Source: Limnohabitans sp. (GTDB taxonomy: Bacteria; Pseudomonadota; Gammaproteobacteria; Burkholderiales; Burkholderiaceae_C). From it: a DNA stretch of 52,087 nt. The DNA is taken from NCBI GenBank assembly GCA_009693225.1, contig SHXP01000001.1:1-52087 (forward strand), read 5' to 3'. The notes beneath the pieces were generated by a model that was given only the letters and a program-made list of their open reading frames with translations, was not told the DNA's origin and ran no database searches. The position numbers were made by a program, and so were the translations under genes. Shown one piece after another: positions 17,501 to 24,954 of the stretch; position 1 is the stretch's first letter, and every line of letters begins with the position of its first letter.

Positions 17501-18757
17501 AGACAAGACATTGCTGCTGCCGCTTAACTGGCTATTGATCTTTTCTACCACTTGCTCGTAGGTCATGTCGTCCGCGTCCAATTGGATGGTGCGGTTTTGA
17601 ATCAGCGTGCCATCAGCATTAGAGGCTGTGATTTGAAAGGTTTGCTGCCCGGCGAAGTTAAAAAAGCGTTCGTCACCAAATTTACGGTTCAAGACATTGG
17701 TGAATTCTTTGGCTATCTCAGTACCTGACAAAGCAGGCAGATCCAACCCGGCCAAGTGGTCTAAGCCCACGGTCACAGGTGTACCCGTTCCGTCGACATC
17801 GATTTGAAACAGCTCTTTCAACTGAGAAGATTGCAAGACGCTGAAGTCAATGCCTTCCAAAGTGCTCAGGCGTGGAGCCTTACCGCCAGTGACAGTCGCG
17901 GGTTCTGAACTGCGCAAGTCGGTCAACTGGTTGAGCGAGAATTTTTGTGTTTTGGCATTAACCAGCAAGTCGCCGACTTCGCTCTCGGGCTTAAGTTGCC
18001 CGTATTTGTTCACGTACACACGCTCGCCCGTATGGTCTGTCGATTGTTGCAACGCAGCGGCAACCAAGGTTTCACCCACATAAACATAGGTTTGCCATTT
18101 GTTGTTGGGGTCGGCCTGGCTCGCATTTTGTGTTTTGGAGTAATACACCGTTGCCAGGTAGCCATTACCTCCCTTGTCATACACGGTCAACGCGGTGCTT
18201 TTGTTATAAGAAGCGGGGTCATTGCGGTTGAACGCCCTGGTCACCACTTGCGCATCGGCAGGAAAGTTCAAGCCCAATTGCACCACCGAGGTTTCTTTCG
18301 CCATGCCGGTGGTTTTTTGTGGAATGGTCAGCACGTTCAAGTCACTCAAATTGGCTTTACCGGTCGAGTCCACTGATGCCGCCATCAATCGCTGGCCTGC
18401 CGAGTTCACCACGTTGTACTGGTCATTCATCATGAACGATCCATTGCGTGTGAAAATGTCCTGGAATCCGTCAGCGGATTTCAGTGGAAAAAAACCGTCA
18501 CCGGAAATCGCCAAGTCCAATGTGTTGGACGAGAAGTTCATATTGCCCTGACCAAACTCCTGCGTTACACGTTTAAGCGACACGCCTTGACCGATGGTAG
18601 ACGTCGCTTTTTGCAATGGCGACGTCGCAAAAATGTCACCGAAGTCTGCGCGGCTGCGTTTGAAGCCCACGGTACTTGCGTTGGCAATGTTGTTCGATGT
18701 CACACCCAATTGCGCGGTGGCTGCATTCAAACCGGTGAGTGAGGTAAAAAATGACAT
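14543..18757 (-). CDS. flgE: Giant flagellar hook protein FlgE
   Basis: FlgE forms the hook, the universal joint between rod and filament. At 1404 aa it is more than three times the usual ~400 aa. The conserved ends are intact: MSFFTSLTGLNAATAQLGVTSNN with IANASTVGFKRSRADF at the N-terminus, and RANVDLTQELVDLITEQRNFQANAKAIETS at the C-terminus. The first FlgE domain (LDLAISGDGFFPLK) lies near residue 80. About residues 340-1160 are extra. They contain at least four consecutive copies of a 90-130 aa module (listed separately) and a related C-terminal copy near 1100-1160. GGAG 7 nt before the ATG at 18757 fixes the start. The gene is one unbroken frame, so this is not a fusion artefact of frameshifts. 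Confidence 0.95.
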   Translation of the reverse strand: MSFFTSLTGLNAATAQLGVTSNNIANASTVGFKRSRADFGDIFATSPLQKATSTIGQGVSLKRVTQEFGQGNMNFSSNTLDLAISGDGFFPLKSADGFQDIFTRNGSFMMNDQYNVVNSAGQRLMAASVDSTGKANLSDLNVLTIPQKTTGMAKETSVVQLGLNFPADAQVVTRAFNRNDPASYNKSTALTVYDKGGNGYLATVYYSKTQNASQADPNNKWQTYVYVGETLVAAALQQSTDHTGERVYVNKYGQLKPESEVGDLLVNAKTQKFSLNQLTDLRSSEPATVTGGKAPRLSTLEGIDFSVLQSSQLKELFQIDVDGTGTPVTVGLDHLAGLDLPALSGTEIAKEFTNVLNRKFGDERFFNFAGQQTFQITASNADGTLIQNRTIQLDADDMTYEQVVEKINSQLSGSSNVLSNVSFSDTPKPGEFRGYTMTIDGIVISNRIDLGTTLSTKPMEDLASKIQTRMQLDLQQRLGFTAEAASKVTVNVQNGNEVRVNDANGGTISDFSLSSISSGAQNNIVNKKFLTGVNAVEIGDYDSMTLQISNSAGSQTVTLDLGDTDPSDMDVLAQELQDKTQAKLIELGWSTFEASQVTIFEDPDVTAKLIISDIGGHKIQSFALTPRNTGTTPFPTAPAGASGESNITLSGVDFGAEPVDAESLLSHFSSVKFTTTDALGSLTSTIALSSASFPSLTGVTPIPSYATFDPTNADHMELIAADIQTLLRATAKGANTSIAWDASTNAFIVTDSSGNFMSELSLTADTINYPTLSKGGSSVIVEVVTDTDGNVITPSSFTLSNVSFPMGTTPTGAEFNTFDFSLEDGTTLTNVALEDLTLSSTPINDLAIRLQEKIRAALNAEDPDVYDTDRVGKIIVSVTNGKDLKITDSSGVTNITGFSLNAASATASTVSVGAKNFAITALPTDNMVTASYDPVTQKFNFEPVLGNSITLSGLNNQMGITTPLTQEVGSDMLSISGSPSITNNYIRPLKLQRYGMKVEYDTVNEKFIFKSGTTGDYSSIKINNPNTFSSERLGIAADGNYEVKPSILAVRGIASKPAVMLGSPLGINANNNFSVNLTNNKFVVSVDDVKGTVYLEPKETYTIDSFVQALQNAINRLAGPSDQHGLTGSMVSGVKVDYDKATNSLKFITGTASTNSFIKVSGDSQWGLANVEGGRGNTSTWIKPTQYTQTVNGVEVAMYIDEFGKETFSPDGFKNLPEWSPIFLEKGELTFDTSGNLVSPKQGSQLDTVFLPDGKGALTININYSKSTQFSSPYAVLSQSQDGAPEGDLVGLSIGDDGLVNASYSNGAQRSLGKVVLVNFSNPTGLRQIGDTSYYKSASSGSAKYGEAGSAGFGTVRSGATERANVDLTQELVDLITEQRNFQANAKAIETSTTLTQSIIQIRA
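16043..17464 (-). repeat. Tandem beta modules inside flgE
   Basis: This covers FlgE residues about 432-905. Four copies start near residues 432, 541, 658 and 814. Each has a F/Y-x3-[FMV] strand, a helix of the type DLA-[KR][IL]Q-[KR]-[MIR], then a strand pair such as KVTVNVQNGNEVRVNDANGG, TAKLIISDIGG, NAFIVTDSSG or GKDLKITDSSG, closing with F-L. The copies are diverged, so duplication is old. The same pattern appears in FliD. Confidence 0.75.
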
Positions 18758-18792
18758 GTGTTAACTCCGTTGTATGTGCTGTGTGGGTTTGA

Positions 18793-19491
18793 TTAGTAAG
18801 CAATGCGCTTGACGTCAGCCATGTTGACGCTCTTGCCACCGTCAACTTCAAGTAACCAGGTGTTGTCACCGGTACCGGCGTTGGACACGCTGCGTACAGT
18901 TGACAAGGTATTGACCGTGGGTTGCAGTGCTTTACCCATGCTGCTGGCAAGTACCTGCATGGTGTAGGTGCCGTCCGGCATGGCTGCTCCGTTGTCGTTG
19001 TAGCCATCCCAGCTCAAACGCATGGGTCCTATAGGCTGGGATCCGAAAATCTGCTTTCGTACCAGTTGGCCTTTTTGATCAAAAATCTTCATTTGCACGC
19101 CATCTGCGCCGGTGGCGAGGTCGACATTGGCTTCAACCGGTTGTCCACCCAGCAAAATCAGAGGACCGTTGGGAACCGCTACTCTGCGACCGATCATTGC
19201 AGCACCGGCGAGCATCTTGTCGCCTTCCATGCTCTTGACCATGGTCTCCATGCTGTTCTTCATGGAGCTGGTCGCTTCAAGCTGAGAGAACTGCGCCAAC
19301 TGTGCAACAAATGCCTCGTTTTTCACTGGATCCAAAGGATTCTGATTTTTCAACTGTGTGGTGAACAATGTCAGAAAAGCGCTCTGGTCCATTGTGTCGG
19401 ACGGAGCTTTAACCTTGTTCTTGGCGATGTAGTCTTCGTAACTGACGATACCGTTGGGCAAGGGTGCTTTGACTGCGCTGGGGGTGGCCAT
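18793..19491 (-). CDS. flgD: Hook assembly scaffold FlgD
   Basis: FlgD is the hook cap that guides FlgE polymerisation and leaves when the hook is complete. The 232 aa product has normal length. It begins with a T3S-exported, disordered N-terminus and the conserved MDQSAFLTLFTTQLKNQNPLDP, EAFVAQLAQFSQLEA segments (about residues 38-75). The FlgD tudor/Ig region follows (MKIFDQKGQLVRK, LSWDGYNDNGAAMPDGTYTM). No strong ribosome site is seen before the ATG at 19491. Its normal size shows that the hook enlargement is restricted to FlgE itself. Confidence 0.96.
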   Translation of the reverse strand: MATPSAVKAPLPNGIVSYEDYIAKNKVKAPSDTMDQSAFLTLFTTQLKNQNPLDPVKNEAFVAQLAQFSQLEATSSMKNSMETMVKSMEGDKMLAGAAMIGRRVAVPNGPLILLGGQPVEANVDLATGADGVQMKIFDQKGQLVRKQIFGSQPIGPMRLSWDGYNDNGAAMPDGTYTMQVLASSMGKALQPTVNTLSTVRSVSNAGTGDNTWLLEVDGGKSVNMADVKRIAY

Positions 19492-19510
19492 ATCAATGTG
19501 CTTTCAGTGA

Positions 19511-19939
19511 TCAGGATTTGGTGATTTCAAGGGTGCGCAACATCAATTGACGAGCGGTGTTCACCACTTCAACGTTGTTCTGGTAGGATCGTGAAGCGGC
19601 CATCATTTCGACCATCTCCTGCATTTCATTCACGTTTGATAAATAGATATAGCCTTTTTCATCGGCCGAAGGATTACCCGGGTCGTACAAGCTGCGTATA
19701 GGTGTCGGGTCATCTACCACCTGATCCACTTTCACACCACCAATGTATGGGAAGCCGGAGTTGGTGAACTCGTCCTTGAGCAGCGCCTTAAACACAGGGC
19801 GCTTCGCGCGGAACGCCTCTCCTTCGGTTTTAGCGACGGTTGAGGCATTGGCCAGGTTGGATGCGGTGGTGTTCATGCGCACCAACTGCGAATTGAGGGC
19901 GGTGCCGGCGATACCGAACACACTGTCAAGGGTTCTCAT
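19511..19939 (-). CDS. flgC: Proximal rod protein FlgC
   Basis: FlgC is a proximal rod subunit of 142 aa. It has DSVFGIAGTALNSQLVRMNT, ASNLANASTVAKTEGEAFRAKRPVF at the N-terminus and GYIYLSNVNEMQEMVEMMAASRSYQNNVEV at the C-terminus, all typical. GGGGAG precedes the ATG at 19939. It begins 6 nt after flgB and is part of the sigma-54 flgB operon. Confidence 0.97.
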   Translation of the reverse strand: MRTLDSVFGIAGTALNSQLVRMNTTASNLANASTVAKTEGEAFRAKRPVFKALLKDEFTNSGFPYIGGVKVDQVVDDPTPIRSLYDPGNPSADEKGYIYLSNVNEMQEMVEMMAASRSYQNNVEVVNTARQLMLRTLEITKS

Positions 19940-19945
19940 GGCTTA

Positions 19946-20329
19946 TCACTCCCCTTTCAAGGCTTTGCGGATACCGCCGATGCGGTTTTCCAGAAAATTC
20001 AAGGTGGTCTGGTAATCAGCAGCTGCCTGACCGAACTGGGCCTGCTCGACGCTGATCTCGACGGTGTTGCCGTCAAAGGAACTGTTGAATGGCACGCGAA
20101 AGCGCTTGCCGTCATCCGGTTGTTCTTCCAGCGCCGCGTAATGCTTGGCATGGGTTGCCGAGATGTATTCGCGGCTGGTTTCCTTGAGCATGGCTTTGAA
20201 GTCCAGCTCTTCGGCTTTGTAATTAGGTGTATCGGCGTTGGCGATATTGCGTGACAACACTTCCAGGCGCTGACTGCGCACGCCCAAAGCCCGCTCGTGT
20301 ATGCCAAAGGCTCCACTGAATATATCCAT
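19946..20329 (-). CDS. flgB: Proximal rod protein FlgB
   Basis: FlgB is the rod subunit nearest the MS ring. The 127 aa product shows IFSGAFGIHERALGVRSQRLEVLSRNIANADTPNYKAEELDF and a C-terminal ISVEQAQFGQAAADYQTTLNFLENRIGGI helix. A strong GGGGAGGT ribosome site lies 5 nt before the ATG at 20329. It is the first gene of an 11-gene operon ending with flgL, under a near-perfect sigma-54 promoter at 20407-20423. Confidence 0.97.
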   Translation of the reverse strand: MDIFSGAFGIHERALGVRSQRLEVLSRNIANADTPNYKAEELDFKAMLKETSREYISATHAKHYAALEEQPDDGKRFRVPFNSSFDGNTVEISVEQAQFGQAAADYQTTLNFLENRIGGIRKALKGE

Positions 20330-20406
20330 CGCACACCTCCCCGGTTGTTGTTTCCGCCGTTTTCACGACACCTGACGCTCAAGTTGAGACACCTCCGGTC
20401 GATTTG

Positions 20407-20423
20407 TGCAATTTATGTGCCAC
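20407..20423 (-). promoter_or_regulatory. Sigma-54 promoter of the flgB operon
   Basis: Minus strand GTGGCACATAAATTGCA matches YTGGCACGNNNNTTGCW with the required ten bases between GG and GC. It lies 78 nt upstream of flgB, leaving room for a leader of about 65 nt. Confidence 0.9.
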
Positions 20424-20495
20424 CTGCTATCTGTCAAACTTTGTGATGCTGGTATTCATGTGCGGCGGCAAGTCTTTTCCGTCAGGCCTGCAGGT

Positions 20496-20511
20496 CGGCA
20501 ATGGCTTGCCG
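20496..20511. repeat. Short hairpin after the LysM-SLT gene
   Basis: CGGCAA-TGGC-TTGCCG forms a perfect six-base stem one base after the stop codon of the 20513-21685 gene. No T-run follows. It could slow read-through into flgB or protect a 3' end. Confidence 0.45.
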
Positions 20512-20512
20512 C

Positions 20513-21685
20513 TTACCTGACGTAATCCTGGTTCAGATAAGCGCCTATGCGCAAAGCCTGGGCGCGGCTGACGGCGTTGGTCGGGGTCGGCAGATTGACG
20601 GCAGGCAGGGTGTTTTGCGCTACGGTGGCACTGGCTGGCGCGTGACGCCCCAGACGCTCGAGCGCATTCTGATACAGGCCTTGCATGATGGAGTTGCGCG
20701 TGATGGGCGCGGACTTGTCGCGGTTCACATACAAATGCGTGGCCTGACTGCCCGCGATATTCAAATTAGCGTCAGGCGCTTTCTCGCGCCGCGCCGCCGG
20801 TGTCAACACCGTCAGGTACAAGTCGTCCAGGCTGGTCGGGCCGCCGCTGCGCAAACCGGTTTCGTCAAAGTACTTGGACACCATGTCTAACTGCTGCAAG
20901 ACACTGTGTCCCAGAATGGCTTGGGGGTTGCTGCCGAAGCCGGCGCTGGCGGCGCCGCGATCCGGGCCGTCGCAAAACTGGATGATGCCGTGGCAGCGGT
21001 TATTGCTTGCCTTTGGGTTCATACCGTCGCTCTCCATCAGTGTCAAGCGGGCAAAGTCATCCGGCGCGAACTGATAAGTACGCGACATGGTCAATATCTT
21101 GTCGTGGACCTGTTGACGTTCTTCGGCAGGAATAAAGCCCTTAGCCACTGCGCGGTCCAGGGTTTTTTGCAACACCGGGTGGTTGGACGAGGCATTCACT
21201 GCGCTTTGGCGCATGATGGACACGGTCTTGGGATGCGCTGCCGTGTTCAGCCCCAAAACGCTCTGGGCGGATGCCGGCGTGGTGCCGTTGGCGGTCATGG
21301 CGTTGTTCGGGCTGGCACTGAGCACCGACAGGTTCAGGCGCTGGCCGGGAAATATGCGGTCCGGGTTGCTGATGCCGTTGGCACGCGCGACGTCCTTCGC
21401 GAGCCGGGTCGCCTCGTTGTGCGACACCGTGCGGCCAGCGGCCTGCATTTCCCGTTTGACGATGCCGCTCAAGGTATCGCCCTCCTGCACCGCCACGCTG
21501 GGCACCTGCGGGTTCAGTATCGTCGATGAATTGACACCGGTGCGGCTTTGCAATTGCGCCAGCGTCTGGGCAAAGCCGGTTCTGAATGCATGGGCTTCGA
21601 CCGTCTGCCTGGCCGTCATGGATGCGGTATTTGGATGAGTAAAGCCGGTTTTAACGACTTCTTTGGAATCAATATTTAAGTTCAT
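20513..21685 (-). CDS. LysM + lytic transglycosylase-like protein
   Basis: Predicted peptidoglycan-cleaving protein of 390 aa, next to flgB and divergent from flgA. A LysM domain lies at about residues 62-118 (VQEGDTLSGIVKREM, ARANGISNPDRIFPGQRL). An SLT-like fold follows at about 200-300, with the putative catalytic Glu218 in LTLMESDG and a GIIQF segment at 233-237 in the place of the family GLMQ motif. The C-terminal ~90 residues are Ala/Pro-rich. No Sec signal peptide is visible from any possible start, so export through the flagellar type III system is plausible, as for FlgJ. I chose the ATG at 21685; earlier starts would overlap flgA. Given the truncated FlgJ, it may clear peptidoglycan for the rod. 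The function is inferred and needs activity data. Confidence 0.75.
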   Translation of the reverse strand: MNLNIDSKEVVKTGFTHPNTASMTARQTVEAHAFRTGFAQTLAQLQSRTGVNSSTILNPQVPSVAVQEGDTLSGIVKREMQAAGRTVSHNEATRLAKDVARANGISNPDRIFPGQRLNLSVLSASPNNAMTANGTTPASAQSVLGLNTAAHPKTVSIMRQSAVNASSNHPVLQKTLDRAVAKGFIPAEERQQVHDKILTMSRTYQFAPDDFARLTLMESDGMNPKASNNRCHGIIQFCDGPDRGAASAGFGSNPQAILGHSVLQQLDMVSKYFDETGLRSGGPTSLDDLYLTVLTPAARREKAPDANLNIAGSQATHLYVNRDKSAPITRNSIMQGLYQNALERLGRHAPASATVAQNTLPAVNLPTPTNAVSRAQALRIGAYLNQDYVR

Positions 21686-21711
21686 CTGGCACTCTGTAAG
21701 TTGAAAAATGG

Positions 21712-21728
21712 TTGGCATTGAAATTGCT
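21712..21728 (+). promoter_or_regulatory. Sigma-54 promoter of flgA
   Basis: TTGGCATTGAAATTGCT keeps GG and GC ten bases apart and matches the -24/-12 consensus at nearly all key bases. It lies 62 nt before the chosen flgA ATG. Confidence 0.85.
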
Positions 21729-21790
21729 TTGGGTATGGCAGTAACGCCAAAAACGTCAAAACTTTCACACCCTTGGAGACCATCTTGCAA

Positions 21791-22564
21791 ATGCTGTGCC
21801 GAACTTCACAAACAGGTAAATACACCGCCTTGGCGGCACTGGGCTGCGCCGCTGTGCTGCTGGCCGCTGCCTGGCGCCAGGCCGATGCGCAAAACGCCCC
21901 GGCGCCTAACCCGGGCTGGCCGTCACTGGAACTAGGTGCGCGCCAATTTGTCATGGACACCTACAAGCTGGAATCCCCGCTGGTGAGCATCCTGCCGATG
22001 GACAGCCGCATCAAAATCGAAGCCTGCGCCCAGGACATCGTGTTTGACCAGCCTTACGGCAACAAGCACAGCGTGCGGGCGCGCTGCGCGCAGCCGGTAT
22101 GGCAGCATTTTGTGATGGTGCAGATCAAAACCGGCATCGGCGCCCAACTGGCCACGGCCACCCAGAGCAATAACGTACTCAAACAGGTTTGGGTCTCGAC
22201 CCAGCCGATCAAGCGCGGCACCATGGTGCAGCGCGGCATGTTCAAAACCGCTGAAATCAGCGTCCCTGCCCATGAAACCAGGTTTGTCAGCGACGAACGC
22301 GAACTGCTCAACACCGAACTGCTGCGGGATCTGCCGGTCAATACCCCGATCAAGATGCAGGATTTGAAACAGGCGGCCATGGTCAAACGCGGCCAGCAAG
22401 TCATCGTCTCAGTCGGCGGTGAAGGCAAGGGCTTTTTGATCACGGTCAAGGCCGAAGCCCAGCAGGACGGTCTGCTCGGCGAGCAAATCCGCTTGAAAAA
22501 CCCGGAATCGGGCCGATCATTAACGGCAGTCGTCACCGGTGTGAACATGGCTAAAGGCCTGTAA
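21791..22564 (+). CDS. flgA: P-ring assembly chaperone FlgA
   Basis: FlgA is the periplasmic chaperone for P-ring (FlgI) assembly. About 257 aa. A signal peptide is visible (KYTALAALGCAAVLLAAAW, cleavage near ADAQ). The C-terminal half has an SAF-type domain (VWVSTQPIKRGTMVQRGMF, INTPIKMQDLKQAAMVKRGQQV) ending LTAVVTGVNMAKGL. The start is uncertain: GGAG at 21775-21778 is 12 nt before the ATG at 21791 but only 6 nt before an in-frame TTG at 21785, which would add two residues. It is transcribed away from the LysM-SLT gene from its own sigma-54 promoter. Confidence 0.93.
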   Translation: MLCRTSQTGKYTALAALGCAAVLLAAAWRQADAQNAPAPNPGWPSLELGARQFVMDTYKLESPLVSILPMDSRIKIEACAQDIVFDQPYGNKHSVRARCAQPVWQHFVMVQIKTGIGAQLATATQSNNVLKQVWVSTQPIKRGTMVQRGMFKTAEISVPAHETRFVSDERELLNTELLRDLPVNTPIKMQDLKQAAMVKRGQQVIVSVGGEGKGFLITVKAEAQQDGLLGEQIRLKNPESGRSLTAVVTGVNMAKGL

Positions 22565-22638
22565 CGCCCTGCCTGACTCCCCAAAAAGAGCAATAAATGA
22601 TTGATTTACACTTTTTCATGATTTTTCAGTGACTTGCC

Positions 22639-22665
22639 TCAAGTTCAAGGAAGTCGAGACGATAC
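22639..22665 (+). promoter_or_regulatory. Sigma-28 type promoter of flgM
   Basis: TCAAGTTC, 11 nt, GACGATAC. Six of eight -10 bases match GCCGATAA and the spacing is exact. It gives FlgM a FliA-dependent input, the usual negative feedback, besides any read-through from flgA. Confidence 0.8.
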
Positions 22666-22716
22666 AGTCGATGTAGCACCATAAGTTTTGTGCTCTCCCG
22701 TTAACAAGGATTCAAA

Positions 22717-23034
22717 ATGTCTGATCCCATCCCCAACAACGCAGCTCGGATTTCCAGCTCCAACTCTGCCAGCCGCTCCACGCTGGACAAATTGAACAAT
22801 AAAGCCGTCACCACCAAGTCCGATTCAGCCAGCGAAACCAAAGCGCACGCACGGTCGCAAGGAAGCGATTCTGTGAGCCTCAGCAACGTCAAAGACCGCA
22901 TCGATGCACAGCCTGCCTTCGATCGCGCCAAGGTTGAGTCGATCAAGGCCGCGCTGCAACAGGGCAACTATCCGGTCAGTCCGCGCCGCATTGCCGAAAA
23001 CTTTGTGTCGCTGGAAAAAATGATCCTGGGCTGA
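22717..23034 (+). CDS. flgM: Anti-sigma-28 factor FlgM
   Basis: FlgM binds FliA (31825-32580) and holds it inactive until the hook is complete and FlgM is exported. The 105 aa product is Ser/Asn-rich and disordered in its first half. It ends in the conserved sigma-binding region FDRAKVESIKAALQQGNYPV, PRRIAENFVSLEK. AAGGA lies 6 nt before the ATG at 22717. It is followed by flgN after 10 nt. Confidence 0.95.
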   Translation: MSDPIPNNAARISSSNSASRSTLDKLNNKAVTTKSDSASETKAHARSQGSDSVSLSNVKDRIDAQPAFDRAKVESIKAALQQGNYPVSPRRIAENFVSLEKMILG

Positions 23035-23044
23035 GAGCAGAAAC

Positions 23045-23467
23045 ATGAGTGATCACGTTCTCCTTGAAGAACCAGGCACGCTGCAACAGGCGGATGCCTT
23101 GGTTGACCAGTTGGCGGATTTGCTGGAACGCGAATTCGAAGCACTGAAGGTTCAAGACCTGGATCAGTTTGAGATTCTGCTCAGCGGCAAAAACCATTTG
23201 CTGTCCGAACTCAGCCGACTGACCGGTGTGACGCAATTGGCAGATGCCGACAAGCTGGGCGCGCACTGGAACGACTTCCGCATCCGCATGCTCGCCTGTC
23301 GCGACATGCACCGGCGCAATGAAATACTCATCATGCGCAAGCTCGACGCCATCCGCGGCGCACTCGAGAGCCTGAATGTCCACGAACCAGCCAGCCCGGT
23401 CGAGGTCTACGACCGTTTAGGTCAAATCAAACGCATACGCAGTTTAAGAAGCTTTACCGAGGTTTGA
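23045..23467 (+). CDS. flgN: FlgK/FlgL export chaperone FlgN
   Basis: FlgN chaperones the hook-junction proteins FlgK and FlgL to the export gate. The 140 aa helical product has an N-terminal LLEREFEALKVQDLDQFE and LLSELSRL heptad-like stretches, and the C-terminal RKLDAIRGALESLN region. Its usual substrate FlgK is here about twice normal size. The 3' end overlaps the convergent FlhB-like gene by 24 nt. Confidence 0.9.
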   Translation: MSDHVLLEEPGTLQQADALVDQLADLLEREFEALKVQDLDQFEILLSGKNHLLSELSRLTGVTQLADADKLGAHWNDFRIRMLACRDMHRRNEILIMRKLDAIRGALESLNVHEPASPVEVYDRLGQIKRIRSLRSFTEV

Positions 23468-23767
23468 AGCTTTGGCCTGCTGCTGAGCCTGCGGCTGCTC
23501 TTTTTCATCGCCGGGCTGCATGTCCTTGAGCCAATACACCCACGACAGAATCACGGCCACGGCGGTATACATATCCTGGGTAATTTCCTCGCCGACGTCG
23601 AGTTTGCTGAGCAATGCCAGCAGTTGCGGGTTTTCCGTCACATAAATGCCCTGGCGCTTGGCCTCCTGAATGATGCGCTGGGCCAGTTCGGCCTGCCCCT
23701 TGGCCACGATGCGCGGGGTTTTGCGCTGTCCGTATTCAAGGGCGATGGCTTCAAAAGGGGTTTTCAT
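23444..23767 (-). CDS. FlhB C-terminal paralogue (FlhX-like)
   Basis: A 107 aa protein resembling the cytoplasmic C-terminal domain of FlhB, the export-specificity switch, without its membrane part. It shows the family features ALEYGQRKTPRIVAKGQAELAQRI and VTENPQLLALLSKLDVGEEI. The autocleavage NPTH motif is not present. AGGAG 5 nt before the ATG at 23767 fixes the start; a TTG/ATG-less extension upstream is unlikely. In other bacteria such proteins can substitute for the cleaved FlhB domain. It is the last gene of a minus-strand group with a FliK-like protein directly before it, which supports a switch-related role. Confidence 0.85.
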   Translation of the reverse strand: MKTPFEAIALEYGQRKTPRIVAKGQAELAQRIIQEAKRQGIYVTENPQLLALLSKLDVGEEITQDMYTAVAVILSWVYWLKDMQPGDEKEQPQAQQQAKASNLGKAS

Positions 23768-23778
23768 CGGTACTCCTG

Positions 23779-24912
23779 TCAAGCACGTGTATCGATCACG
23801 GAGCCGCGTGTGCCCGAGGCTTCGACGGCACGCGCCAGCGGCCTGGGCGCGTTGAAAATCTGAAACGACTGCAGGTTCAGGCCGGCCGCCCCCAGCTCCA
23901 ACCCCAGATCGGTTGCGCGCTGGCGGGCCATGTCGGCGACATCACCGCGCAAGGCCCACATCACCAGCTCGACACCCGTGCCTTGGCTGATGGTTGTGTT
24001 GAGCCAGATTTCGCCCAGCGTGCGGCTGCGCGAATGGATGTCAACCGTCAAAGGGGGTTCTTCCTGGTTCGGTTTGCGCGGCGGTTTTTGAATATGCAAA
24101 TCGACCGGCTCATGGTCGACAAAGGGCAGCACCACATGCAGGGACAACTCGCCGTTGACCCATTTTTCCGCGCTTTGCGCCTGTGCCGCCTCGAGTTCGC
24201 GTGCAGATGTTTCGAGCTCGCGGCGGGCTTCCTTGTTCACGCCGTCAATGGTTTCCTGCTCCAGCTGCCCCAGGATTTGCCGGACCAGTGATTTCGGGTC
24301 GTCTTCGCCGGGGAATCCCTGGGATAACAGGTTTTCAATGCTGCGCGCCTGTCCCATGACCAGACGCTTGAGCATCATGGGATTGATTTGCGCCATCGAA
24401 CTGCGTTGCTGCAACAAGCGTCTGACCAGGTCGGCCACTTCGTTCTGGCTGCCCCAGGAGGTCAGCGCGGGGTTATTGAGCAGTCGGGGAAAACTCTCAA
24501 AACCGCCGGGCTGTGTCAACAACAGGCCCAGGCTGGTGTTGAGTGAGGACTGCAAGGGGCTGTAAAGGCCGGCGGGATGGTTCACACCGAAGCCGGCAGT
24601 CGCCGGGCTGGCAGCGGGGGCCTGGCCGTTCGGATAGGCCTGAATTAAAAATCCCCAGCCGCCGCCATTGTTGCTGACCCGCAAAAAAGGTTTGTCGCCG
24701 TCTTTGAGTACCCAGCCGTTGGGCAGTTCAAAAGAGAACTCCTTGAGCCACAAACGCACACGCTGGTCCCGCACCTCGGCCACGGCCTGCACGATCTGCC
24801 CGTCGCGCAAACCCAATTGCTGCGCCACCGGGGTCAGCACCCAGAGGTTGCGCAACTCCTGTTGCACCGGAGAAATGCGGTTGGACGCGGAAACAATGTC
24901 TGGACCGAGCAT
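23779..24912 (-). CDS. Second FliK-like hook-length control protein
   Basis: A 377 aa protein whose C-terminal ~110 residues (about 245-355) resemble the FliK Flg_hook domain (GELSLHVVLPFVDHEPVDLHI, LGEIWLNTTIS, VELVMWALRGDVADMARQRATDLG). The N-terminal region (LTPVAQQLGLRDGQIVQAVAEV, NGWVLKDGDKPFLRV) differs from classical FliK. The classical fliK is at 37187-38929, so this is a paralogue. AAGGA precedes the ATG at 24912. The adjacent FlhB-like gene starts 11 nt after its stop. The pair probably acts together at the export gate, perhaps in a late step. That role is inference. Confidence 0.8.
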   Translation of the reverse strand: MLGPDIVSASNRISPVQQELRNLWVLTPVAQQLGLRDGQIVQAVAEVRDQRVRLWLKEFSFELPNGWVLKDGDKPFLRVSNNGGGWGFLIQAYPNGQAPAASPATAGFGVNHPAGLYSPLQSSLNTSLGLLLTQPGGFESFPRLLNNPALTSWGSQNEVADLVRRLLQQRSSMAQINPMMLKRLVMGQARSIENLLSQGFPGEDDPKSLVRQILGQLEQETIDGVNKEARRELETSARELEAAQAQSAEKWVNGELSLHVVLPFVDHEPVDLHIQKPPRKPNQEEPPLTVDIHSRSRTLGEIWLNTTISQGTGVELVMWALRGDVADMARQRATDLGLELGAAGLNLQSFQIFNAPRPLARAVEASGTRGSVIDTRA

Positions 24913-24954
24913 GGGCCATGTCCTTGGTGCTTGCCCGCAGCAGGCAATGGGGAT

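Noticed and set aside
21686..21770. GG-GC or TGAAAGTT-N11-GGCGTTAC promoter for the LysM-SLT gene
   Set aside because: No sigma-54 spacing on the minus strand, and the sigma-28 resemblance matches only about five of eight bases in each box.
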